A stretch of DNA of 64,000 bases, taken from Siphonodentalium dalli (taxonomy: Eukaryota; Mollusca; Scaphopoda; Gadilida; Siphonodentaliidae). Positions 12,290 to 24,426 of the stretch are shown piece by piece. The stretch is from assembly GCA_032622095.1 (NCBI GenBank), contig CP136065.1, positions 244,775,474 to 244,839,473 on the forward strand, in the 5' to 3' direction. A program made the position numbers and the translations under genes. Positions within the stretch are counted from its first letter, which is position 1. Each line of letters begins with the position of its first letter. The notes under the pieces were generated by a model, which worked only from the letters and a program-made list of their open reading frames with translations, did not search any database and was not told the DNA's origin.

Positions 12290-12776
12290 GGACATGTGTC
12301 TGTCTGTTTGTCTGTTAGCTATGGGCGGGAAAACTGCCGGACAGATTTGACGAAATTTGATACCTAGGGGAAATTATTTCCAGGGAGTATTTTGGACGGG
12401 TCAAATCTTGATCCCGACCTGACTTTCACATTCAAAAAGATCAATTCAAGGTAAAATCTGGTAAAACGGAAGTATTTCAACGAAATTTAATACCTACTGT
12501 TACTTTTGTCCCAGGAGTGTTTCGGGTGGGTAGAATCATGACCCTGACCTGATCTTGACATTCAAAATTGTCAATTCAAGGTCAAATCGGGTAAAGCCGT
12601 GCGGATTTCGACGGGTACTTTTGTCGTGACTTTTGTCCGGGGAGTGTTTTGGACGGGTCAAATCGTGACCCGACATGACGTTCACCTTAAAATGGTCAAT
12701 TCAAGGTTAAATCGCGCAATTCTCCGAAAATCAGAGGGGAACATGCCGGACGAAGTCGGGTCCACCAGCTACTATT
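12290..12776 (-). mobile_element. Short head/ACAG element M2
   Basis: The minus-strand head is AGCTGGTGGACCCGACTTCG and the tail is ACAGACAAACAGACAGACAC. It contains three core units of roughly 120-150 bp, each with TTTGTCC, GGGAGTGTTTTGGACGGGTC, TGACCT and GTCAATTCAAGGT. It abuts M1 tail to head in the same orientation. M3 at 46.3 kb shares the core. Confidence 0.65.
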
Positions 12777-12939
12777 ATATATTTCTAGATTTAGTTACAA
12801 ATACCTGTATATTGTACAAAGAAATGTTTGACAAATATATCTGTATCAATATTACCATACGGGTCATTAAAATAGATACGACGAAACAAATTTTGAAGGG
12901 TGCATGTATGAGGTAAATTTTTATATTTCAAATGATGAC

Positions 12940-14310
12940 AGGAATGCGAAAGTTGAAGTACCTACGTAATACTGGCTATCCGAATGAAGAGATATACATG
13001 TATATAAAAACCAAAATAGAAGATGACTGCTGCCGACAATGTTTCCCAAAAAATTCAAAGCATTCGATAGCTCCCATCTAGTTGTCAGCCCGAAGATTAA
13101 TATGAAGTTTGGTGACTATCAGATGAGGGATATGTCTGTACAGTTGCTAAACAATTCAGTCATGCAAAAGAGGATCAAACAGTAAGATACCAAATTGTTG
13201 CCTGTGGTAATGTTTTTTAACGAAATTCGGGAAAATTAGATTACTCTCACCCTGGTTATACAGAAGATCATTGTGGAATCTGGTGACGATCGGACAAGGG
13301 GTGTCGTCTGTAGGAACAACCAAATTATTTAGCCATAAAAATAGTAAAATTCAAGATCACCGCTGGCAGTGATGTCTTCACAAGGACAGTTTGAGAACAA
13401 AATATGGCTCAAATCTAGCGGTGACCCAAAATATCCACATGAGAAAAAGTTCTCCAATAAAAGCTGGCTGCAGGGTGCGCCAATTGATTCAAATTCGAAA
13501 TTTAGCAGGGTGTACTGCTTGTGGCCATGTTTTCCCCGCAAATTTGATAGACTGATGGACAACAAAACCACTGAATCCGTTGAATCAATATACAAGTATA
13601 CATGGATTAATTTATATGCATTGTTATACACAGTACTGGTATATAAAGGTGCTGAAAATAACAATATTACTAGTATACACAAAATAAACCATATATCATG
13701 GCTATGGGTTCTAATATCCGAATATGACAGCTGAGAACTTGGTTTGAATTGAAGAGTGGTGGTGTCTCAAGCATATCTAACCCTCCACGTTAGTAACATG
13801 CCATTAAATGTCATAAGTATAATCTAGCTTGAGGACAGAAGATATCCATAAAACCCCCCTTAATTCAACCAGGTCCTCGCGCGATGTATGGTCGATCACA
13901 TGATGATCTAGTGGGGATTAGAATTGTTGTATAAAAACAGCACTGCATGTAAATATAAAATAAAATAGTGCTACATCTTATTACAGATTATTGCCATATA
14001 TAATCAGTGACTATACAGACAGTCTGACAAAATAAAGTTTCAGTGACACACTATCCGAAGAGGGGAATAATTCCATCTGTTACAGTCAATGGAGCAATTA
14101 TGAATCTGGAAAGGTGAAATTTCTAAGTAATACTAGATATCGACATGACGCGATAACATATAACGTAAATGCAATATGGCCGCTGGCGACCATTTTTTCC
14201 TATAAATTAAAAAAAATATTTGATAGCTCTCATCTGATAGATCAATATCAAGATAAATATGAAGTTTGGTGATGATCGGATGAGTGAAGTGGACTGTGCT
14301 AAACGGTTTA
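12940..14310 (+). repeat. Diverged ~300-bp core repeats
   Basis: Segments recur containing GAAGTTTGGTGA(C/T)GATCGG followed by a GCTAAACNNTT phrase and an AGATTCTTACC- or ATACCAAATTG-like end (about 13,100-13,200, 13,270-13,330 and 14,255-14,330). AAATATTTGATAGCTC.CATCT precedes some copies. These look like core repeats of an old non-autonomous element. The overlapping 117- and 121-codon frames at 13,329-13,734 run on opposite strands and are not supported as genes. Confidence 0.5.
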
Positions 14311-14316
14311 GTAATG

Positions 14317-14615
14317 CTTAAAAAGATTCTTACCTTAATAATTTTATGTTCACTTTATAAACTTCACTGAGTCATCTTTGTCATGTATTGAGTTTGATAT
14401 ATTTTGTTAACAGTTTATAAATCATGTATGTCTCATGTTTGTTATTTTAATTTATGTGTTTATTATCATTAAATAAAGTTGCATTCCTTAAAAAGATTCT
14501 TACCTCAATGTTTTTATGTTCACTTTATAAACTCCACTGAGTCATCTTTGTCATGTATTGAATTTGATATCTTTTGTTAACAGTTTATAAATTATGTATG
14601 TCTCGTGTTCGTTAT
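14317..14615 (+). repeat. Direct repeat, period ~167 bp, with AATAAA
   Basis: AAAAAGATTCTTACCT through CAGTTTATAAAT.ATGTATG occurs at about 14,320-14,430 and again at 14,488-14,598. The spacer carries AAATAAAGTTGCATTCCTT, which resembles a polyadenylation site and could be the 3' end of a retroposed transcript or LINE (inference). From 14,616 to 15,327 I see only unannotated AT-rich sequence. Confidence 0.65.
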
Positions 14616-15327
14616 TATATTATATACACGTTATAGTGTGTTTCAGAACGAAAAAAAAATGAATAAAATCAACAAATTTGTAAATTTAAAAACAATTCAA
14701 ACGTTGTTGTATTTCATATCCCAGCCCGGACATATACACCAAATTTCAATAATATTCATTGAGAAACAACGGACCAAACGCCATATAACACCCCGTATAC
14801 ATCTTTTATTCCGAGCTGGCCTTTTATTCCGAGTTTGCACACGTCGATTGGGGCGAGTTAGCCCTGGGGCGAGTACGCCGATTCCGGCACCTTCTCTATT
14901 TGCAGCAGGTATACGTTTACGCTGGTTTACGCGTAATTTAATTTACAAAGTTCCCCAATTGGTATCGTAAATAGAGCGACCTTATTTGACAGATAATGCC
15001 TCTGTTATTGATTATCAAGTTGCTATACATTAAGAACGACAAATTTACATGCTCGTTCAAGCGCAGTAGTCTATTTTCCCCATGTTAAAGGACATCCACA
15101 AATACAAAATAACGCTAACCTACTGCGAATGTTTGACACGACAACTGTTAACATATTTGGGCTGAATTCATCTGACGCGGTATTATTCCTCAAAATAAAC
15201 AACAAAACCATCCTTACTTGGAAATGTAGTGTGGGCTAACATTTACATAAATCCTCCACATCATTTATCCCGACACACACGTCAGATGAAAAACAGCCAT
15301 GAAGTAAACGGCCAAATTGGCCGAAAT

Positions 15328-15675
15328 GAATTTGGATAGTCACTTTAAGCTAGTTTTCGTGTCTAACTCGTCAGGGACATAGCGCTGTAATTATGATAAT
15401 TCGACATTTTATATTTTAACATGTATTACATGTATATATGGAATACATAAGATTCCATTTGATTTATTTGCAAATGACATGCAATGTGTCTATCGGAATG
15501 CATAGGATCCCGTTGTTGTTTTTACCACGTTGTGTGGAATCGTTGGATTTGCAAATTTCATGCAATCATTCTGTGTCTCAGGAATGCATAAGATTCCATA
15601 TTAGTTTATGCCACGTTTGTGGTAGTTAGGATTTGCAAATTTCATGCAATCAGTCTGTGTATCCGGAATGCGTCA
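15328..15675 (+). repeat. Duplicated segment D1 with ~85-bp subrepeats
   Basis: GAATTTGGATAGTCACTTTA through the GTTGTTTTTACC(A/G)CGTTGTG region recurs at 16,401-16,637. The right part also contains three diverged ~85-bp units, each with GGAATGCATA(A/G)GAT and GATTTGCAAATTTCATGCAA (near 15,437, 15,555 and 15,635). Confidence 0.75.
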
Positions 15676-15771
15676 ACCGCCAATTGAAGTCTGTCTGGTC
15701 GCTTTGAGATATAAGTCGCTTCCAACTGGTTTAAACTGGATTGTGGCGAGTTGTTATAAGCAGCATATCCT

Positions 15772-16096
15772 GTTACCGATTATCGTTAGACGTGCGGCCT
15801 CCCTTTGTAGTTTCTGAATTGGTCAGGTTACCGATAATCGTTAGACGTGCGGCCTCCCTTTGTAGTTTCTGAATTGGTCAGGTTACCGATTATCGTTAGA
15901 CGTGCGGCCTCCCTTTGTAGTTTCTGAATTGGTCAGGTTACCGATTATCGTTAGACGTGCGGCCTCCCTTTGTAGTTTCTGAATTGGTCAGGTTACCGAT
16001 ACCGATTATCGTTAGACGTGCGGCCCCCCTTTGTAGTTTCTGAATTGGTCAGGTTACCGATTATCGTTAGACGTGCGGCCTCCCTTTGTAGTTTCT
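15772..16096 (+). repeat. 55-bp tandem array (6 near-identical units)
   Basis: The unit begins GTTACCGATTATCGTTAGAC and ends TTTCTGAATTGGTCAG. Six copies are almost identical. One contains a 6-bp ACCGAT duplication (~15,998). The low divergence implies recent amplification or homogenisation. Confidence 0.92.
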
Positions 16097-16400
16097 TTCC
16101 ATGTGCGAATGTATCAAGTGTGAAAATTTGATACGTGATTAATCACTTGATAGTGAATTGATAGGACAGTGAAAACTCTTTGTACGAGATGGTTCTCGCT
16201 GTTGCTTCCAGAATTAATTAATCAATATGACTTGGTTTGTTTGTTGATAATTTAACGATGCAAGTGTTGCAAATTGTGGAATTTCTGGTTCCTGTATACG
16301 AGAGACGAATAACGACCCTCGCATGGCGGCCCGGCTCCATTATGTAACAAGATGCGGCGTCCTGTCTTATCAGTATTAAAGACTCCTGGCACTATGCTAT

Positions 16401-16637
16401 GAATTTGGATAGTCACTTTAAGCTAGTGTTTCGTGTCTATTTTAGCGCGACTACTCGTCAGGGACATAGCGCTGTAATTTTGATAATTAGACATTTTATA
16501 TGTCTGTTAACATGTATTACATGTATATATGGAATACATAAGATTCCATTTGATTTATTTGCAGATGACATGCAATGTGTCTATCGGAATGCATAGGATC
16601 CCGTTGTTGTTTTTACCGCGTTGTGTGGAGACGTTGT
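16401..16637 (+). repeat. Duplicated segment D2, broken by satellite array 2
   Basis: Second copy of 15,328-15,547, about 1.07 kb downstream in direct orientation. It ends abruptly at a poly-T run (16,637-16,648) where the ~134-bp satellite begins, so the satellite junction cuts the duplicated unit. Confidence 0.75.
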
Positions 16638-16646
16638 TTTTTTTTT

Positions 16647-17656
16647 CGGTCGAAATCCTTACCGTTCTCGAAAATGGTCCATACCCCATTTTCACCCCAT
16701 CGGGGTGGCACCCCCGGGGGTGATAGGTGGGAGTGTTTCTATGTGGTATTTGGGGCCGGCCACCCACCCATGCCGTCAAATCGGTCGAAATCCTTACCGT
16801 TCTCGAAAATGGTCCATACCGCATTTTCACCCCTTCGGGGTGGCACCCCCGGGGTGATGGTGGGGTGTTTCCAGGTGGCATTTTGGGGCCGGCCACCCAC
16901 CCATAACCTTCGGGTGGCACCCCCGGGGTGATGGTGGGGTGTTTCCAGGTGGCATTTTGGGGCCGGCCACCCACCCATAACCCATTTTCACCCCCTCGAG
17001 TGGCACCCCCCTGTGGTGATGGGTGGGGTGTTTCGAGGTGGTATTTGGGCCGGCCACCCACCCATGCCATCAAATCGATCGAAATCTTTACCGTTCTCGA
17101 AAATGGTCATACCCCATTTTCACCCCTCGGGGTGGCACCCCCGGGGGTGATAGGTGGGGATGTTTATATGTGGCATTTGGGGCTAGCCACCCACCCATGC
17201 CGTAAAACCGGTCGAAATCCTTACCGTTCTCGAAAATGGTCCATACCCCATTTTGACCCCCTCTGGGTGGCACCCCCGGGAGTGATGGGTATGGGTGTTT
17301 CTATGTGGTATTTGGGGCCGTCCACCCACCCATGACGTCAAATCGGTCGAAATCCTTACCGTTCTCGAAAATGGTCCATACCCCATTTTCACCCCCTCGG
17401 GGTGGCACCTCCGGTGGTGATGGGTGGGGGTGTTTCTATGTCGTATTTGGGGCCGGCCACCCACCCATGCCGTCAAATCGGTCGAAATCCTTACCGTTCA
17501 CGAAAATGGTCCATACCCCATTTTCACCCCCTTGGCTGCACCCCCCCCCCCCCGGTGATGGGTGGGGTGTTTCTATGTGGTATTTGGGGCCGGCCACCCA
17601 CCCATGCCGTCAAATCAGTCGAAATACTTACCGTTCTCGAAAATGGTCCATACCCC
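16647..17656 (+). repeat. ~134-bp satellite, array 2 (7-8 units)
   Basis: Same unit and orientation as array 1, with GGTCGAAATCC near 16,650, 16,784, 17,079, 17,212, 17,345, 17,479 and 17,616. Between 16,906 and 16,978 a ~72-bp subunit (from GGGTGGCACCCCCGGGGTGA through CCACCCACCCATAACC) is itself duplicated. The array ends inside a unit at CCATACCCC, where it joins directly to a G-rich-ended element. Confidence 0.9.
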
Positions 17657-19490
17657 CCACCCCAAAACCCCAAAGCTTTATGTTGGTAACCTCTGTAAAA
17701 ACGACCAACTGCTCTATATTGGTCCCATCTTTGAAAGACCAAATTAAATGTTACTTCCTGTTTACAAACATGTGCAAGACAAATATTTTCTTGGCTGATA
17801 ATTATGCGATAATCATCAGTAATCAGCGATAATCTCAACTAAATTGAACTTTAAACAATCAACAAAGGTAGAATATGATGTGATTATATTGGTAAATTTA
17901 TAACCCAGTCTATTCATCTGTGTGAGTAGATGAAAAATATGTTGAATCCCCAGGAATGACAACAAAAAAGTACTAGGGCCAGTGTTAGGGCCTATAATTT
18001 TTTCAGACATCAACCAGCATCAACTAGTAGGCCTAGAGCCTACAGTAATACCAAAAAGGAAAATGTGCATATGAACCAGTGTACGAATTAACTTTTATGT
18101 GTGCCTGCATGACCACCGACCCGACCTCGCATTACGACTTAAGACTAGGCCTAAAATAATGTTTAACCCTTTGAGTTTGAACGCGGATGGTCAATTTATT
18201 ACTGTATATTACTGAAATTCATTTGGACAATCAGAGCTGAACATCGGTCATGTACTCAGGGATGTGGCTACAGGGGGTGAAAATTTTCAACATTGGAAAT
18301 TTCATACCTGCCAAAACATTAGTTGGAATGGTCATCAGTTGGAAAGTTTCCAACCTTATGGGGTGGAATTATGCAACAGTTGAGTTTGGTGTCTGATTAT
18401 GATTCAAGAGGGTGCAATTTGAATTTCCCAAGGTGGACACCCCCCCCCCCCAACGGAGACCATCTAGCCACATCCATGCATGTACTGGATGGAGTTCATG
18501 ACATGTACAATAAGAAATTCACACACATTCTGTACATGACCTTTATGTGTGCCTTCAAACTAGACCGCCTTGCATGCACATCATCTTATAAATATACAAT
18601 AATTAAGTAAATAAATTTACTTCTTTGATAATTTTCAAATTAGCCTGAATTAGACATTAAGTATCATTTACATACTAGTATATGCAGGTAATTATGAGAT
18701 ATAATAATTACAATGTGAACAAAACTGTAATGTATCCTGGCCCCTCTTCACATTTATTTAAATAATATTTTTATACTTTTCAGAAGACTATCCAAGGAAG
18801 GTTATATTTTTGTTTCTTTCAATAAATGCTATTATAACTTTATTTCATGTCTACTTATTTACTTATTGATGGTTGTCAACAACACTGAAACAAATAATTT
18901 AACGATTCAAATAATTATTTGGCAAAAGTATATTTAAAAATCAATTTTAGTATACAAACACTGATACAAATACTTATTTCATACATTACACTCATGCATC
19001 AACTAACTGTATGAGTAAAGAGACTGTCATGAAGTATAAGAATTATAGTAATATTCTGTCATGAGTTTTTAGCTGATATTGTCAGACTGCATTAAGTTCA
19101 CCCTACCCTAGAGCTATCTGAGGTATTTTTGTTATTGAACTACACCGTGAACTAGACAATTTTCAATATAAAAACTGCCAAGCAAGCTGGAACAGACACA
19201 AAACAATTGCTCGCAAAACAATCAATGAAAATTTTGGGACCCACCCCCACAATATTCACTATTTTTTCCATTTTATATCAACTTATGGGGGTAATTATAA
19301 CAATATTGAATGTATTGATGCTTCTCATATTGCAAAAAGCCACAACATATAAACAAATATGTTTAAAACAGTTGAAAATATGTCAATGAAAAAGAAATGC
19401 AAAAAAAGTGGTCAAAAACTGTTTCCGGCCTCGGGTACCCACCCACCTCACCCCACGTCTCGCCACTTTTTTTCGCATCCCTCCCCCGGT
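17657..19490 (+). mobile_element. G-rich-ended element, copy A (5' end lost)
   Basis: From CACCCCAAAAC onward it matches, in reverse orientation, the complete copy at 40,748-42,198: CCAAAGCTTTATGTTGG, ATATTTTCTTGGCTGATAAT, CTAGTAGGCCTAGAGCC, and later CTTCCTTGG and GGCCTCGGGTACCCACCC. The right end (CACGTCTCGCCACTTTT...CCCTCCCCC) is the inverted counterpart of the element's other end. It carries about 535 bp (18,121-18,655) absent from copy B, bounded by GAC at both junctions. No transposase frame is present. Confidence 0.82.
18257..18478. mobile_element. hAT MITE (222 bp)
   Basis: Ends CAGGGATGTGGCTA and TAGCCACATCCATG (one mismatch as inverted repeats). Perfect 8-bp target duplication CATGTACT at 18,249-18,256 and 18,479-18,486. 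The 8-bp duplication and CAGGG ends indicate hAT. Fragments of the same family (AGCCACGTCCCT, CAGGGACGTGGC) are at 37.6-39.2 kb and 62.4-62.6 kb. Confidence 0.88.
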
Positions 19491-20087
19491 TTATAGGTAA
19501 AATGATGTATGTACAGATTGATAATTACAATGTGTTCTTGATGGGCCGTTCCTAACGTAAAAGTAATTAGCGTTTGCTGAGGAGGAGTTTCCTCAGATTT
19601 AGTTCTGTCGCGAGACTGGAGTTACTAATTCTGGTTAATGTCGAGTCTGCGAGTTCTTGTGGCCTCTGTTTTATGTATTGGATGTCTGCAGCTAAAATAA
19701 TTTAATGGAGGGCCCGAATGGGGGAATGTCCCAACAACTTCAGTGTACTTCTTATAACAGATCTGGTGGAACCACGCTTCGGCTGCCACTAGGTCACGTG
19801 TTACTATAGTCATGATATGTTCGTCCATTGTAGTTATTGCTGCTTCTCTCCGTGTTTATCCGCTCTCAGATCGACACACTTAACCAATCCTTCCCTGATT
19901 ATCTCCGTGTTTATCCGCTCTCAGATCGACACACTTAACCAATCCTTCCCTGATTCTTGATTCTGTCATGTATTTCACCCATTGCAGATTATACCACTGG
20001 AAATTCACTCCATATTGTACACTCTGCCATTTGATAAAACTGTTTTTCGATTTGGTATATTCCGCTTGGATACCGAGTCAACTTCTA
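19491..20087. other. No gene seen; short tandem duplication
   Basis: Contains a two-copy 55-bp direct repeat at about 19,846-19,954 (ATCTCCGTGTTTATCCGCTC through AATCCTTCCCTGATT). No other recognisable structure. Confidence 0.5.
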
Positions 20088-20255
20088 TTGAAATTTGATA
20101 ACAAAGAAACTTTCCAGAGAAGATGAGGCCTAAGCAGAATGAGGTCCCCAGGGGGTGAATTTGGTGATACTAGCCCGCTCTGCGGGATCGCATCACTATA
20201 TTCACTCTCTGGCGACCTCATTCTCCAAATGACAGGCACAATAAACTCAGGCTTG
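20088..20255. mobile_element. Foldback element fragment (CAGGCTTG family)
   Basis: It contains the hairpin GAATGAGGTCCCCAGGGGGTGA / TCACTCTCTGGCGACCTCATTC and the terminal phrase AATAAACTCAGGCTTG. It aligns with 62,125-62,275, including the preceding AAATTTGATA.CAAAGAAACTTT. The left terminal repeat seen at 61,829 is absent here, so this is a half element. Confidence 0.7.
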
Positions 20256-20365
20256 TTTTGAAGGTATACTTTGTTAATAATGGCGAAATAAGTGAGTTAG
20301 CAAATAGTTTGGCAAGAATAACAATTATTCGGATCCGGTGCACCGCGTGAGGCCGATATTCCACG

Positions 20366-23300
20366 GGTATGAGATCCCTGTGGTGTCGAGTTAGTACGGG
20401 GTATGAGATCCCTGTGGGGTCGAGTTAGTACGGGGTATGATATCCCTGTGGGGTCGAACTAGTACGGGGTATGAGATCCCTGTTGTGTCGAGTTAGTACG
20501 GGGTATGAGATAGCTGTGGGGTCGATTTAGTACGGGGTATGAGATTCATGTGGGGTCGATTTAATACGGGGTATGAGATCACTGTGGGGTCGAGTTAGTA
20601 CGGGGTATGCGATCCATGTGGACTCTAGTTAGTACGGGGTATGATATCGCTGTGGAGTCGAGTTAGTACGGGGTATGAGATCACTGTGGGGTCGAGTTAG
20701 TACGGGTATGATATCCCTGTTGGGTCGAGTTAGTATGGGGTATGATATCCATGTGGGGTCGAGATAGTACGGGGTATGATATCCATGTGGGGTCGAGTTA
20801 GTACGGGTTATGAGACCCCTCTGGGTCGAGTTAGAACGGGGTATGAGATCCCTGTGGGGCCGAGTTAGTACGGCGTATGAGATCCATGTGGGATCGAGTT
20901 AGTACCGGGTATGATATCCATGTGGGGTCGAGTTGTTACGGGGTATGAGATCCCTGTGGGGTCGAGTTAGTACGGGGTATGAGATCGCTGTGGGGTCGAG
21001 TTAATACGGGTATGAGATCCCTGTGGGGTCGTGTTAGTACGGGGTATGAGATCCCAGTGGGGTCGAGTTAGTACGGGTATGAGATCCCTGTGGGGTCGAG
21101 TTAGTACGGGTATGAGATCCCTGTGGGGTCGAGTTAGTACGGGTTTGAGATCCATGTGGGGTCGAGATAGTACGGGGTATGAGATCCCTGTGGGGTCGAG
21201 TTAGTACGGGGTATGATATCCATGTGGGGTCGAGTTAGTACGGGTATGAGATCCCTGTGGGGTCAAGTTAGTACGGGGTATGAGATCCCTTTGGGGTCGA
21301 GTTAGTACGGGTATGAGATCCCTTTGGGGCCGAGTTAGTACGGGGTATGATATCTCTGTGGGGCCGAGTTAGTACGGGGTATGAGATACCTGTGGGGTCG
21401 TGATAGTACGGGGTATGAGATCCATTTGGGGTCGAGTTTGAACGGGTATGAGATCCCTCTGGGGTCGAGTTAGTACAGGGTATGATATCGCTGTGGGGTC
21501 GAGTTAATACGGGTATGAGATCACTGTAGGGTCGAGTTAGTACGGGTATGAGATCCCTGTGTGGTCGAGTTAGTACGGGGTATGATATCCCTGTGGGGTC
21601 GTGTTAGTACGGGGTATGAGATCCCAGTGGGGTCGAGTTAGTACGGGTATGAGATCCCTGTGGGGTCGAGTTAGTACGGGTATGAGATCCCTGTGGGGTC
21701 GAGTTAGTACGGGTTTGAGATCCATGTGGGGTCGAGATAGTACGGGGTATGAGATCCCTGTGGGGTCGAGTTAGTACGGGGTATGATATCCATGTGGGGT
21801 CGAGTTAGTACGGGTATGAGATCCCTGTGGGGTCAAGTTAGTACGGGGTATGAGATCCCTTTGGGGTCGAGTTAGTACGGGTATGAGATCCCTTTGGGGC
21901 CGAGTTAGTACGGGGTATGATATCTCTGTGGGGCCGAGTTAGTACGGGGTATGATATACCTGTGGGGTCGTGATAGTACGGGGTATGAGATCCATTTGGG
22001 GTCGAGTTTGAACGGGTATGAGATCCCTCTGGGGTCGAGTTAGTACAGGGTATGATATCGCTGTGGGGTCCAGTTAGTACGGGGTATGAGATCACTGTAG
22101 GGTCGAGTTAGTACGGGTGTGATATCCCTGTGTGGTCGAGTTAGTACGGGGTATGAAATCCATGTGGGGTCGAGTTAGTACGGGGTATGAGATCCCTCTG
22201 GGGTCGAGTTAGTACGGGGTATGAGATCGCTGTGGGCCGAGTTAGTACGGGGTATGATATCCATATGGGGTCGAGTTATTACGGGTTATGAGATCGCTGT
22301 GGGGTCGAGTTATTACGGGTATGAGATCCCTCTGGGGTCGAGTTAGTACGGGGTATGAGATCCCTTTGGGGTCGAGTTAGTACGGGTGTGAGATCCCTTT
22401 GGGCCGAGTTAGTACGGCGTATGAGATCTCTGTGGGCCGAGTTAGTAAGGGGTATGAGATCCCTGTGGGGTCGAGATAGTACGGGGTATGAGATCCCTTT
22501 GGGGTCGAGTGTGAACGGGTATGAGATCCCTCTGGGGTCGAGTTAGTACGGGGTATGAGATCCCTGTGGGGTCGAGTTAGTACGGGGTATGAGATCCCTT
22601 TGGGGTCGAGATAGTACGCGGTATGAGATCCCTCTGGGGTCGAGTTAGTACGGGGTATGAGATCCCTCTGGGGTCGAGTTAGTACGGGGTATGAGATCCA
22701 TGTGGGGCCGAGTTAGTACGGGGTATGAGATCTCTGTGGGGTCGAGTTAGTACGGGGTATGAGATCCCTGTGGGGCCGAGTTAGTACGGGGTAACAGATC
22801 CATGTCGGATCGAGTTAGTACGGGGTATGATATCCTTGTGGGCCGAGTTAGTACGGGGTATGAGATCCATGTGATGTCGAGTTAGTACAGGGTATGAGAT
22901 CCATGTGGGGTCGAGTTAGTACGGGGTATGAGATTCCTGTGGTGTCGAGTTAGTACGGGGTATGAGATCCCTTTGGGTCGAGTTAGTACGGAGTATGAGA
23001 TACCTTTCGGGCCGAGTTAATACGGGGTATGAGATATCTGTGGGATCGAGTTAATACGGGGTATGAAATCTCTGTGGGGTCGAATTAGTACGGGGTATGA
23101 GATCCCTTTGGGGCCGAGTTAGTACGGGATATGGGTATGAGATCTCTGTGGGGTCGAGTTAGTACGGTGTATGAGATCCCTGTGGGGTCGAGTTTGAACG
23201 GGTATGAGATCCCACTGGGGTCGAGTTAGTATGGGGTATGAGACCTCTGTGGGGTCGAGTTAGTACGGGGTATGACATCCCTGTGGGGTCGAGTTAGTAC

Positions 23301-23955
23301 GGGGTATGAGATCTCTTTGTGGCCGAGGTAGTACGCGGTATGAGATCCCTGTGGGCCCGAGTTAGTACGGGGCATGAGATCCCTGTGGGGTCGAGATAGT
23401 ACGCGGTATGAGATCCCTGTGGGGCCGAGTTAGTACGCGGTATGAGATCCCTTTGGGATCGAGATAGTACGGGGTATGACTTCCATGTGGGGTCGAGTTT
23501 GAACGGGTATGGTATCCATGTGGGGATCGAGTTAGTACGGGATATGGGTATGAGATCTCTGTGGGGTCGAGTTAGTACGGGTGTGATGTCCATGTGGGGT
23601 CGAGTTAGTATGGGGTATGATATCCCTGTTGGGTCGAGTTAGTACGGGGTTTGAGATCCATGTGGGGTCGAGTTAGTACGGGCTATGATATCTCTGTGGG
23701 GTCGAGTTATTACGGGGTTTGATATCCCTGTGGGGTCGAGTTAGTACGGGCTATGATATCTCTGTGGGGTCGAGTTAGTATGGGGTATGAAATTTCTGTG
23801 GGGTCGAGTGATTACGGGGTATGAGATCCCTGTGGGGTCGAGTTAGTACGGGGTATGAGATCGCTGTGTGGTTCAGTTAGTACGGGTGTGAGGTCCCGTG
23901 AGGTCGAGTTAGTACGGGTGTGAAGTGCCTGTGGAATCGATTTAGTACGGGGTAT
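20366..23955 (+). repeat. 34-bp satellite array (~105 units) with higher-order duplication
   Basis: The basic unit is TATGAGATCCCTGTGGGGTC followed by GAGTTAGTACGGGG, 34 bp, with 33-bp variants lacking one G. Common variants are TATGATATCC, CATGTGGGG and GGGCCGAG. The segment from 21,031 repeats with an exact 570-bp offset from 21,601 to about 22,145, including private variants (GTGTTAGTACGGGG, ATCCCAGTGG, GGTTTGAGATCCATG). Minus-strand frames with a repeating LTRPHRDLIP pattern are a by-product: three 34-bp units make 34 codons. The flanks at 20,256-20,365 and after 23,955 are unrelated to the unit. Confidence 0.97.
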
Positions 23956-24426
23956 GCCAGCTGAGTTTGTTACGTTTATTTGGTAAATGTGACAATAAAT
24001 TCAAAAACACTTGAATGACGAAAAATGACCCGACAACACAGCATGACAATTAGAATACGGGTGGTTTAAACATTTTATTTCAACACCCGTTTCCAAGTGG
24101 CGTCTAGTGTTTGATAATTATTATATGCAAGACAGTATCATGTCGGTAAGCACAATAAGATGGTTCACAGTGGTGTTTGTGGTTTAACGGTTTAAGCTGG
24201 AGTGAATGGTTTCTCTTACACAGGTTAGTTATTCAAAGAGTTGGGGTATCGTGTGGCCAAACATCATATCCCTGTCCATAACGTATCGCATACTGTGTTT
24301 GATATAGATCGTGATACTGAACCGAGCATCCCTCGATTATTCTTTGACTATGATCAGTCATAAACAATTAAGAATATGATATTATTAATTCCGTTTGTAT
24401 GCTCGTATACTGTATTATATATATAT
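23956..24426. other. No gene seen
   Basis: AT-rich flank of the satellite, ending in a TATATA microsatellite (24,416-24,428) at the insertion point of the next element. Confidence 0.4.

Noticed and set aside
21838..23593. Minus-strand frames with repeating LTRPHRDLIP pattern
   Set aside because: Arise from the 34-bp satellite and are broken wherever 33-bp variants occur.
20366..23955. CRISPR-like array
   Set aside because: Units are contiguous without unique spacers, and the sequence context is eukaryotic.
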